NCBI GenBank assembly: GCA_903886985.1
Contig: CAISOI010000914.1
Location: 1 to 8,153 of the forward strand
Direction: 5' to 3'
From: an uncultured Chthonomonas sp.
Lineage (GTDB): Bacteria; Armatimonadota; Chthonomonadetes; Chthonomonadales; CAJBBX01
Length of the DNA stretch: 8,153 bases
In this document: positions 1 to 6,064 of the stretch, piece after piece
How positions within the stretch are numbered: the stretch's first letter is position 1
How the letters are laid out: each line of letters opens with the position of its first letter
The notes under the pieces: generated by a model
Databases searched by the model: none
What the model saw: the letters and a program-made list of their open reading frames with translations, nothing else
What the model was told of the DNA's origin: nothing
Translations under genes and position numbers: made by a program

Positions 1-1755
1 AAATCTGTTCTTACATTCCAACATCAAAGTGATAATTGGATCATATTGTGCTGCGTCTGCAATCTCTGGTATGTCATCAAAGTAAAGTAGGGTATTGAAT
101 GGTATCTTATTCAGAAAATGCAAACGCTTCATTTCTACCTCGTTTGTTTTACCATCTGCTCTCTGCACCCTGATCCTTGCTACACTATTTTCCTGACCTG
201 CCAGAAATTCGTACAGAACTCTGTACGTAAGGGCCTGAGGAGTTGAAGCGGCAAATAGTTGCCCGAGTCGTGCCCGCCGCGCTTCAACTTCTTCTCCGTC
301 AACAGCAAGGACGATATCTCCAACATGGATGTCCTCTATCGGATTCTTCGCTGCTGTGGGTAAAGACGCCACTACAACTTTGCCCTCAACCATTCTCAGC
401 ATAATATTGGGAAACTTTGTGCCCAAATGCTGGTCCAAAACAGGGTTTTTCGCAAAGCCATGGGAATCATTAATGCGTGATACGAGCTTGGCGACAGTTG
501 TGGCGTAATCAAGGGCGCTGCGGTCTGTCTCAAATTGGGGAATGAAATCGGTCAGGGTTCTATCCCACGGAACATCCATCAGTGCTTTATAAGGAAAGAA
601 GTAATGGATGACATTCCAGAACCGAAAAAGGGCAAGCAAGCGATACTCGGCGTTGGGATAGGTCATGGCAGCGTAGGTCTTCTCGTGATAACGCTGCTCA
701 CCTGTAGGGATTGATCCCCCCTTTGTTGCTGGAGAGGGTGCCGCATTACGAGCAGTTTTGAGTGCTGCAAGCACATTGGAGACATTCAACGGTGCCGGCA
801 CGATGATATCTGGGTGGAAACCGATACTTCCGTTGGGGTTGATAAGCTCACTGATTCGAATGGTTGCAGCCAGCCCCTCTGGCAATTCCACCTTATACGT
901 GTTGTTGCCAATGTCTGTCTGTGTGCCCTTTTCCAGCACTATCTTAGCCAGATGCGCGCTCTGCACCCCGCTGGCAAGGTCAGCAAATTCACTTGCATTC
1001 TCGTTAAGCAGAAATGCCATTGTTCTATGCGGAGAGTTGTGCTCACGCCCCGACAAAGTAACTCCCTGAACTATCACTTGGCCGCTGAAATACTCACCAC
1101 TCGTCCCGCCAACCTGAGGAACATATCCGGAATGCATTCGGTGCATTGAAGAAGCCAGGCGGAGATCACCCTGTATCAAATTCTCAAAGGCTCCGTCAAA
1201 TCGGTCACGGGTCCAAAAGCCGTTTGAATTCCGCAAATCAAAGAGAATTGTTGCGGCTCGTGAGGCTTCCTTAAACACTTTCGCAAACTGCAGGGATATG
1301 GCAGATTCTGAAAACTGATTGCTGTCGTTGGCAACGATCAGCGCTGTTTTTGGATCTATCCACTGGATGTAGGGCTGAGACTTATCTGGTTTCTTGGAAT
1401 CACCAACCTTAGTTGTTACTGAGGGAACCGGTTGAAGGTACGTGGATGGGTCATGAAGCGCCTTTAGCATTCCGGAAACAGCAGATCGGTACTCCTGAGG
1501 GGATCTGGCAGACCGTACCTTTGGGATAGCGGCTACCAGGGCGGCATCCCAATCCAGATCTTTGTAGGCGAGCCAGGGGTGAAAGTACTTGACAGCCCCC
1601 CAGAGTCGACAGAGACCTGCCAAGCGTTCGATTCTTTGAGCCTCATCGGGAACAAGATGTGTCCCGGCGGCCGGAATTTGAGCAAGGGCTATTCGGGAGA
1701 AAATGGCGTTCAGAAATACTAGAAAGATAAATAATCTAAGGATGTATGGTCGCAC
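1..1755 (-). CDS. Exported tandem S41-family peptidase with PDZ domain (partial, C-terminus outside window)
   Basis: The reading frame is open for 585 codons from GTG 1755 to the left edge, with no stop. Start choice: AAGGAAGG lies 5 nt upstream of GTG 1755; GTG 1773 is an alternative with a poorer site, and an in-frame TAG at 1777-1779 bars anything further up. Residues 1-25 form a signal peptide (RPYILR, hydrophobic LFIFLVFLNAIF, cleavage after ALA before Q26). Residues 46-105 are an S41 helical domain (LCRLWGAVKYFHPW, ALHDPST). Residues 166-322 look like an S41 catalytic fold (ATILFDLRNSNG, GFHPDIIV) but lack the expected Ser; Asn253 sits three residues before Glu256. A second helical domain follows (RFWNVIHYFFPY, 378-389; INDSHGF, 428-434), then a PDZ domain around 446-545 (VGDIVLAVDGEEV, 478-490). 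By family, S41 enzymes are serine proteases with a Ser-Lys catalytic pair, acting outside the cytoplasm on unfolded or C-terminal substrates. The second catalytic domain, presumably the active one, lies outside the window. The substrate is unknown. Confidence 0.88.
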   Translation of the reverse strand, partial: MRPYILRLFIFLVFLNAIFSRIALAQIPAAGTHLVPDEAQRIERLAGLCRLWGAVKYFHPWLAYKDLDWDAALVAAIPKVRSARSPQEYRSAVSGMLKALHDPSTYLQPVPSVTTKVGDSKKPDKSQPYIQWIDPKTALIVANDSNQFSESAISLQFAKVFKEASRAATILFDLRNSNGFWTRDRFDGAFENLIQGDLRLASSMHRMHSGYVPQVGGTSGEYFSGQVIVQGVTLSGREHNSPHRTMAFLLNENASEFADLASGVQSAHLAKIVLEKGTQTDIGNNTYKVELPEGLAATIRISELINPNGSIGFHPDIIVPAPLNVSNVLAALKTARNAAPSPATKGGSIPTGEQRYHEKTYAAMTYPNAEYRLLALFRFWNVIHYFFPYKALMDVPWDRTLTDFIPQFETDRSALDYATTVAKLVSRINDSHGFAKNPVLDQHLGTKFPNIMLRMVEGKVVVASLPTAAKNPIEDIHVGDIVLAVDGEEVEARRARLGQLFAASTPQALTYRVLYEFLAGQENSVARIRVQRADGKTNEVEMKRLHFLNKIPFNTLLYFDDIPEIADAAQYDPIITLMLECKNRF

Positions 1756-1776
1756 AGAAGCCTTCCTTGACACGCC

Positions 1777-1800
1777 CTAATTCACATTGGGAGGCTTCAT
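1777..1800 (-). other. Seven-codon leader ORF in frame with the S41 gene
   Basis: ATG at 1800 encodes MKPPNVN and stops at TAG 1777-1779. It has the strongest ribosome-binding site of this locus: GGAGGGAG (1808-1815, minus strand) with 7 nt to the ATG. It is in the same frame as the S41 protein and ends 3 nt before GTG 1773 and 21 nt before GTG 1755. It may be a leader peptide that couples translation to the protease, or the original N-terminus cut by a nonsense change. The sequence alone cannot decide between these. Confidence 0.4.
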
Positions 1801-1807
1801 GTATTTA

Positions 1808-1834
1808 CTCCCTCCGGGAGCGGAGTTGCCGGAG
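1808..1834 (-). promoter_or_regulatory. Alternative hairpins that hide the leader ribosome-binding site
   Basis: On the minus-strand transcript, CTCCC-GGA-GGGAG (1808-1820) folds the GGAGGGAG ribosome-binding site into a 5-bp stem with a 3-nt loop. A competing pair, CTCCGG (1829-1834) with CCGGAG (1812-1817), has an 11-nt loop and also covers part of the same site. Both pairings are seen directly. That they control translation of the leader ORF and the S41 gene is inference. Confidence 0.3.
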
Positions 1835-2221
1835 TTATCCCGTGCGATAGAAGCTCAAAATAGATCAATGTCAGAATAGAATATACTCCAATTGCATGTT
1901 AGGTTGTTATTTTTATCGGCTTTCCACCGGAATCCATTTTGGAAGTTACTGACATAAACTTCGAATATGTTTTCGTGCAGACCCACCTTACTGAACAGGC
2001 AGCGGACCGGGATGGAAAGGGCTGGAGAGGTAGATAACCCATTCTATTGTTGAACAACCAACGGCAGGTGAGAGAGACCACCCCGCTCTGCGGGCGGATG
2101 TCGATCCGCCCCTACGACGGCATTATTGCGGGCCGGCACACAGGTCTGCCCCTAAGATTGCTGGAATCCCTGCGGGTTTGGGGTATCTACATAGGGTGGA
2201 ACGAAAGCACGATTGCAATTG
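1835..2221. other. Gene-poor spacer between divergent genes
   Basis: I find no convincing gene here. A plus-strand frame is open from 1903 to the TAA at 2035-2037 (44 codons) but has no start codon or ribosome-binding site. ORFs around 2047-2235 run through the hairpin repeat and are not believable genes. The only structured content I see is the pair of GGGC...GCCC hairpin units at 2082-2156. The stretch must also hold the promoter for the minus-strand S41 gene; the best match is CTGACA with a poor -10, which I do not call. Confidence 0.5.
2082..2156. repeat. Two adjacent GGGC...GCCCCTA palindromic hairpin units
   Basis: Unit 1 (2092-2116) contains a perfect 8-bp stem with a 4-nt loop, GGGCGGATgtcgATCCGCCC, followed by CTACG. 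It overlaps a second small stem, CCCGC-TCT-GCGGG (2082-2094). Unit 2 (2130-2156) has GGGCCGGC (2130-2137) facing GTCTGCCC (2144-2151), an imperfect stem with two mismatches, followed by CTAAG. The two units lie 38 bp apart in the same orientation and share the frame GGGC-N-GCCCCTA. This is the form of widespread extragenic REP-like hairpin families in bacteria. Whether it is mobilised or works as a terminator here is unknown. Confidence 0.6.
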
Positions 2222-2251
2222 TTGGTAAATCCTAAATGGCAAGTTTGTAAT
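2222..2251 (+). promoter_or_regulatory. Candidate sigma70 promoter for the DUF1801 gene
   Basis: TTGGTA (2222-2227) and TGTAAT (2246-2251) are separated by 18 bp, matching four and five of six consensus bases. This would start a transcript near 2258, leaving about 25 nt of leader with AAGGA at 2266-2270 ahead of ATG 2283. The call rests on consensus matching only. Confidence 0.35.
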
Positions 2252-2282
2252 ATCCATAACGCTACAAGGAATTGAGAAATGT

Positions 2283-2729
2283 ATGAACGTCCAAGAGCAG
2301 ATCGAGGCGTATGTTGCTAGTCAGCCGGAACCGAAGCAGAGCGATATGCGGGAGCTGCACCGCCTTATTCTGGAGGTAAAGCCGGGGTGCAGACTGTGGT
2401 TTCTGGATGGCAAGAACAGTGAGAATAAAACGGTCTCGAATCCGAATATAGGATATGGGGAGTACACCATCAAATATGCGGATGGAGAGACGAAAGAGTT
2501 CTATCAAGTTGGGATTAGTGCGAACACAACCGGGATTTCGGTCTATATCATGGGGCTCAAGGATAAGACATATCTGGCGAAAACCTATGGGGAAGAAATT
2601 GGCAAGGCGAGCGTGACCGGGTATTGCATTAAGTTCAAGGCGATCAAAGATATTAACATTGATGTACTATTGGCGGCAGTACGGTACGGGTTTGAGGCGC
2701 AGATCATGACGGGTCAATTAGGACAGTAA
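2283..2729 (+). CDS. DUF1801 domain protein (YdhG-like)
   Basis: This 148-aa protein has the character of small cytoplasmic DUF1801 (YdhG-like) proteins. The helical start resembles their entry helix (QEQIEAYVASQPEPKQSDMR, residues 4-23, then LHRLILEVKPGCRLWF). A beta-rich middle follows (GYGEYTIKYADGETKEFYQVG, 57-77 region; TTGISVYIMGLK, 82-93). The C-terminal segment (IGKASVTGYCIKFK, 106-119, then IDVLLAAVRYGFEAQ) is the usual family ending. There is no signal peptide or membrane segment. The start is ATG 2283; AAGGA lies 12 nt upstream, slightly far, and an overlapping out-of-frame ATG lies at 2279. The family has no firmly established general role; some relatives have been discussed as iron-chaperone-like, which I would not transfer here. 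It converges on the Fic gene with 8 bp between stops. Confidence 0.88.
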   Translation: MNVQEQIEAYVASQPEPKQSDMRELHRLILEVKPGCRLWFLDGKNSENKTVSNPNIGYGEYTIKYADGETKEFYQVGISANTTGISVYIMGLKDKTYLAKTYGEEIGKASVTGYCIKFKAIKDINIDVLLAAVRYGFEAQIMTGQLGQ

Positions 2730-2737
2730 TTGGGCCG

Positions 2738-4339
2738 TTACGTGTTGTTGAGCAGCGAATTGAAGTCTGAACTTCCGGTTGTGGAGCCAGAAAGCTCAAG
2801 TTTTATTGAGGTGCTGTTCTTACCGCCCATGACTGCCACCTCAACCTCACGCTGAATTTTGGGTTTCGACAGTGATGGTATTTCCTTCATGAGTTTTTGG
2901 GAGATTTTCCCACCATTTTCCTGAATCGATCGGATGATCCGGTCGATCTGGGTATCAGGTGCTTCAATAATATTCTTGACCCTTTCGCGCGTCTCGTAGA
3001 GTTCCAAGAAAAATCCCGCTTCGTGTACAAGGTCTTCTTTTACCGTCTTGATTATTACGTCGCCCATATATTCTGTCTGTCGCGTGAGGTCGATATATCG
3101 CCATGCGGGCAGAGCATCCTCATTCGCAGTGAACTCAAAATTTGTGATAATTCCATCTTCGCATACGGCATCCTTACCAAAATGAATTGAGCCGTCATAG
3201 TGCCTGATCAAAGGAGTTGAGAATATATCCAGAGCGGTATCATACGCCATTCTATTGGTGGCAGATTGAAGAATTCGGGCAGAGACAGGAAGAATGACCG
3301 GTGGAGGCACCGCCCCATCCCTTCGCAGAGAATCGTTCACGAGGAATCGCGAAATGCGCCCGTTCCCGTCAACCATCGGATGAATATAGACGAATGCGAA
3401 GCTCGTCGCAGCCGCGCGAATCGCTGGTGAAATGCCATCTGTATTATCGTGGAATTGTTTCAGTCCGGCTAACATGTCTGTTATTTGGTCGAATGGCGGA
3501 GCGATATAGTGGACGATTTCACCGTGTTGCAGGCTTTGAGTACCGATAAAAACCGGACTTTTTCTGAAGCCTATTGGGGAGATTGGGTTGACCAGAATAT
3601 CCTGTTGGAGACGGCTCAGAAAGTTGCTTGATAATGGATCGGTGGCAGTTCCGGTCAGTGTTTCAATGGCGCCTGCAAACCGTTTTATGCGGTCCGACTT
3701 GTCTCCCTCGTTCTCGATCTTGAAACTCGATCGGCTTTCCTTGGTGGTGAGCCACACTGCGCTTCGGTTCAGGATTTCTGAACCGTATTTTTGTTGGAGC
3801 TTGATGATTAGTGCCTGGAGATTCTCTGCTTCGATGGCCCTGATTGCTGGAGTTCGACGTATCTGTGGGCAAAAATCAACTGTCCCTGCCAGATTGTTGT
3901 TGATTCTCCATCGCGCATTCTGGACGGGTTTGGTGGCGGTAACATAGTGGTCGGGATTGATTGCGTCGATATAATTGCCCACCTTGACCCCGCCAAATGG
4001 CAGAACATTCCCAGTGAGCCACTCATAATAGAAACCAGCGCGGCGTGCGTATCCCCCGGAAGGCTCCTGATTCACCCAGTGGGCAAGATCCGCAACTGAT
4101 ATCCGCCGAAAGAGTCTGGATAGGAATTCTAATGGCACGCCTTCGTGTTTCAGGGCGAAGCGGAGATGGGCTGACGTGGTCGCTTCTGGGGACATTCGCT
4201 TAATAACTTGCTGCGTTCGAATGCCGTTTTCTGTATGCGCTTCGCGCCTTGTTCCGGTATAACTGATGACGGGCAGGGCCTGAACAGACTCAACGCCACA
4301 CTCGCGAGCTAACCAACTGTATCCGATGGGTTCCGACAA
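2738..4339 (-). CDS. Class II Fic family protein (predicted AMPylator with built-in inhibitory motif)
   Basis: This 533-aa protein carries the complete Fic core motif at 320-331: H320-P-M-V-D324-G-N-G-R328-I-S-R331. In Fic enzymes the His is the catalytic base, and the Asp and Arg position the metal and nucleotide phosphates. Upstream sits the inhibitory motif S205-F-K-I-E209-N210, the (S/T)xxxE(G/N) signature; in class II Fic proteins it is on the same chain ahead of the Fic domain and its Glu blocks productive ATP binding. Residues 1-160 are a long N-terminal region conserved in large Fic proteins (SAHLRFALKHEGVPLEFLSR, 56-75; YARRAGFYYEWLTG, 97-110). Residues 465-505 look like a short winged-helix tail. 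The start is TTG 4339: TAG lies three codons upstream, the next Met is residue 49, and AAAGGA and AGAGGG lie just upstream. The usual reaction is transfer of AMP to Ser, Thr or Tyr of a target protein; the target here is unknown. No separate antitoxin gene is seen. Operator-like repeats sit in its promoter region. Confidence 0.93.
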   Translation of the reverse strand: MSEPIGYSWLARECGVESVQALPVISYTGTRREAHTENGIRTQQVIKRMSPEATTSAHLRFALKHEGVPLEFLSRLFRRISVADLAHWVNQEPSGGYARRAGFYYEWLTGNVLPFGGVKVGNYIDAINPDHYVTATKPVQNARWRINNNLAGTVDFCPQIRRTPAIRAIEAENLQALIIKLQQKYGSEILNRSAVWLTTKESRSSFKIENEGDKSDRIKRFAGAIETLTGTATDPLSSNFLSRLQQDILVNPISPIGFRKSPVFIGTQSLQHGEIVHYIAPPFDQITDMLAGLKQFHDNTDGISPAIRAAATSFAFVYIHPMVDGNGRISRFLVNDSLRRDGAVPPPVILPVSARILQSATNRMAYDTALDIFSTPLIRHYDGSIHFGKDAVCEDGIITNFEFTANEDALPAWRYIDLTRQTEYMGDVIIKTVKEDLVHEAGFFLELYETRERVKNIIEAPDTQIDRIIRSIQENGGKISQKLMKEIPSLSKPKIQREVEVAVMGGKNSTSIKLELSGSTTGSSDFNSLLNNT

Positions 4340-4364
4340 AGCCCTCTATCCTTTCCCGCGACTA

Positions 4365-4595
4365 TTTGTATATGGATGTGTCATTTCATATAGAATACTA
4401 TAGATTTGTGTAATTTTGTATACGAATTGGGTGAAAGAGGAAGTTGCAGCATAAGCATATTGTGCGTCAGGATAGTCTTCCACAGGTTGTATTGAGCTTG
4501 AATTTGCTCAAAGCGGGCACAAATCATGACAAAACGGTTACGGGTTTGCTGTTTTATATATGAATGGCGTATGTTCGTACTTTTTATATACGAAT
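4365..4595. repeat. Five-copy TTT-N6-GAAT operator-like array upstream of fic
   Basis: Plus-strand copies are TTTGTATATGGAT (4365-4377), TTTCATATAGAAT (4384-4396), TTTGTATACGAAT (4415-4427), TTTATATATGAAT (4553-4565) and TTTATATACGAAT (4583-4595), all in the same orientation. The core TTyrTATAyrAA is close to palindromic; copy 3 (TTTGTATACGAA) reads almost the same on both strands. Start-to-start distances are 19, 31, 138 and 30 bp; the close ones are near whole helical turns. A weaker relative, TTTGTGTAATTTT, lies at 4405-4417. Three copies cover the candidate fic promoter and leader. The regulator is not identified. Autoregulation through the Fic C-terminal winged-helix-like tail is one possibility. 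Confidence 0.6.
4397..4426 (-). promoter_or_regulatory. Candidate fic promoter embedded in the repeat array
   Basis: On the minus strand, TTCGTA (4421-4426) and TATAGT (4397-4402) are 18 bp apart. The -10 matches five of six consensus bases and the -35 three. The predicted start of transcription is near 4390, about 50 nt ahead of the TTG codon. The -35 lies inside one TTT-N6-GAAT element and the start site falls in another, which would suit repression by whatever binds them. Consensus matching only. Confidence 0.35.
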
Positions 4596-4729
4596 GCCCT
4601 AGAGAAGGTGGATGAGTTGTGTGTGTCATTTGAAGCAAGGTCTTCTAACATGGTTGGACAGGATGGGCAGGATTTTGAGCCGACATGCTGATAATATGTG
4701 TGAGCTCGGAGTAGGAGTGGCTTCACAAT

Positions 4730-4758
4730 TTGACACACTAAGTTGTGTACCCTTTATT
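4730..4758 (+). promoter_or_regulatory. Candidate promoter with perfect TTGACA
   Basis: TTGACA (4730-4735) matches the -35 consensus exactly and is followed after 17 bp by TTTATT (4753-4758), which matches four of six -10 bases. The -10 overlaps the left arm of the hairpin at 4750-4779, so a transcript would begin inside that palindrome. It would give a leader of about 265 nt before the gene starting at 5033. Confidence 0.3.
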
Positions 4759-4779
4759 CCTCAAGGAGGAACGAAAGGG
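4750..4779. repeat. Twelve-base-pair interrupted palindrome
   Basis: CCCTTT (4750-4755) pairs with AAAGGG (4774-4779), and TTCCTC (4757-4762) pairs with GAGGAA (4766-4771). They leave a 3-nt AAG loop and a small internal loop (A against CG). No T-run follows on either strand, so it does not look like a standard intrinsic terminator. It could be an RNA stem in a leader, an operator, or the relic of a small repeat. Confidence 0.5.
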
Positions 4780-4930
4780 AAACAACAGGCGGCTTCACAG
4801 GCATGATACCGGTGAATTATGAATAATAATTTCACAACCGAGTGACTGCTGAGTGTCTCAAATGTCGAGTCAATTCTAGGAGATATCCTCTTGCAATGGA
4901 CTTCGTGAGTGTGAGTTTCTTCAGATTTGC

Positions 4931-4959
4931 TTTACAATTATTGCCTTGCATGGTAGATT
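4931..4959 (+). promoter_or_regulatory. Candidate sigma70 promoter of the membrane-protein operon
   Basis: TTTACA (4931-4936, five of six) and TAGATT (4954-4959, four of six) are exactly 17 bp apart. Transcription would start near 4966, about 67 nt ahead of ATG 5033. It is the closest plausible promoter for the genes at 5033-6865. Consensus matching only. Confidence 0.4.
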
Positions 4960-5032
4960 GCATTAATTAATTCTGTTGGGTTTGGTCTCTGTTTCCGGGT
5001 CGGTCGTTCTGTCATTCTGGAGGGTGGATCAG

Positions 5033-6031
5033 ATGTTCGGTTCAACAGTTCTTGAGATCGCGGTTGGCCTCGTTTTTATTTATTTGGTACTCAGCCTCGT
5101 TTGCACATCTGTCAACGAATACATAGCACAAATGCTCGGGCTTCGAGCGGAAAACCTCTACAATGCAATTCATGGACTTTTCGACGGTCCGGATGCGGAG
5201 CGAATCGCCGAGGACATCTACCACCACTCCATGATTTTGAAGCTTGGGCAGAAGACCAACAAGATTAGATCGACATCCGACGGAGATGTGAATGTCCGTA
5301 AGAAGCCCTCTTATATTCCTGCAGCAACGTTTTCGTCGGCGCTTACCGATCTAATCGGCCTTGTAGAGCCAAACGGAACCGATAATACCGTTGATGCCAA
5401 ACTGTTCGAAACGGTATTGGTTGCAGGCGAAAAAACATATGACAAGCAGATTCTGAGCGCTTTAGAACCCTTAATAAAGTCGGCAAACGGAAATCTCGAT
5501 ACGGCGCGTCGAAACATTGAAAAGTGGTATGACGACGCAATGGAGAGGGCTACCGGATGGTACAAACGTAAGATTCAAATCCTCTCTTTTTGTGTGGCAC
5601 TCAGTATCGCGACAATTACCAACGCAGACTCCCTAATGATGCTCGATAGGTTGTGGGCAATTCCCGCCCAACGGACGCAGATCACTGCGGCGGCCAAGAG
5701 TGTATCTGCATCTCCACTTCCAGTAGATGCAAAGAAGCTGGACAAAGCGACCGAAGATGCAGCCATGGGGCTCTTGGGATGGAAGCCCGCGCGAACCGCA
5801 AACGATCCTCGAAGTATGCCGACCGATGGGGGCAGCTGGGCCATGAAATTGATGGGGCTGTTCATCACGGCATTCGCGGCCTCACTTGGAGCGCCCTTCT
5901 GGTTTGATATTTTGAACAAGATCATGAGTATTCGATCTGCGGGATCTTCGCCCAATGACCCGGCCGGAAAGCAAGGGAGCCAGACTATTGGAGAAAAGAA
6001 TCGAGTCGCATCATCCGATGCGCACAAGTGA
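5033..6031 (+). CDS. Uncharacterised three-TM membrane protein
   Basis: This 332-aa protein resembles a recurrent bacterial family known to me only as hypothetical membrane proteins. Landmarks are the opening MFGSTVLEIAVGLVFIY with a membrane helix at about 7-27 followed by NEYIAQMLGLRAENL, the PSYIPAATF stretch at 92-100, and WYDDAMERATGWYKRK at 165-180 leading into a second helix (about 182-201). A third helix at about 270-293 ends in GAPFWFDILNK (286-296). A roughly 150-residue loop separates helices 1 and 2, and a second of about 65 residues separates helices 2 and 3; the tail after 300 is hydrophilic. Start choice: ATG 5033 has GGAGG 9 nt upstream; an in-frame TTG at 4976 would add 19 residues but has no ribosome-binding site. 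The next gene begins 33 bp after the stop, suggesting cotranscription. The function is unknown; scaffolding or sensing at the membrane are guesses. Confidence 0.85.
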   Translation: MFGSTVLEIAVGLVFIYLVLSLVCTSVNEYIAQMLGLRAENLYNAIHGLFDGPDAERIAEDIYHHSMILKLGQKTNKIRSTSDGDVNVRKKPSYIPAATFSSALTDLIGLVEPNGTDNTVDAKLFETVLVAGEKTYDKQILSALEPLIKSANGNLDTARRNIEKWYDDAMERATGWYKRKIQILSFCVALSIATITNADSLMMLDRLWAIPAQRTQITAAAKSVSASPLPVDAKKLDKATEDAAMGLLGWKPARTANDPRSMPTDGGSWAMKLMGLFITAFAASLGAPFWFDILNKIMSIRSAGSSPNDPAGKQGSQTIGEKNRVASSDAHK

Positions 6032-6064
6032 CATTGACAACCCGATTCGACAAGGAGAAGTGAA

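Larger units (their letters stand above)
4600..5032. other. Intergenic region upstream of the membrane-protein gene
   Basis: I see no gene that I trust. A 64-codon plus frame at 4612-4806 lacks a ribosome-binding site and any family resemblance. A 24-codon frame at 4896-4970 is hydrophobic but overlaps a candidate promoter and has a distant AGGAG. Structured content: a GGACAGGAT/GGGCAGGAT tandem pair (4656-4673), two copies of GGCTTCACA (4719-4727 and 4791-4799), a long hairpin (4750-4779), and two candidate promoters listed separately. Confidence 0.5.

Noticed and set aside
758..1149. Two plus-strand ORFs of 103 and 111 codons
   Set aside because: They lie fully antisense to the S41 gene, whose frame shows clear signal peptide, S41 and PDZ motifs; they have no family resemblance.
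1903..2037. 44-codon open plus frame (including GFPPESILEVTD), possible gene remnant
   Set aside because: No start codon, no ribosome-binding site, no recognised family; an open run this short is expected by chance.
2047..2235. 62-codon plus ORF
   Set aside because: It reads straight through the palindromic hairpin repeats and has no ribosome-binding site.
4656..4673. GGACAGGAT/GGGCAGGAT tandem pair
   Set aside because: Resembles degenerate CAGGAT-type repeats but only two 9-bp copies are present; too little to call an element.
4381..4738. Minus-strand ORFs with repeated HSYIK-like peptides
   Set aside because: The peptide repetition is just the translation of the TTT-N6-GAAT DNA repeats; no ribosome-binding site or family match.
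4719..4799. Direct repeats of GGCTTCACA, 72 bp apart, flanking the hairpin
   Set aside because: Nine-base repeats at this distance may be chance; there is no element-like content with matching inverted ends between them.
4612..4806. 64-codon plus ORF
   Set aside because: No ribosome-binding site, crosses the hairpin at 4750-4779, composition unlike a protein family I know.
4896..4970. 24-codon hydrophobic small ORF upstream of the membrane-protein gene
   Set aside because: The AGGAG is 13 nt from the ATG, and the ORF overlaps the best promoter candidate (4931-4959).
5575..6027. 150-codon minus-strand ORF
   Set aside because: Antisense to the membrane-protein gene, which has conserved landmarks and a proper ribosome-binding site.
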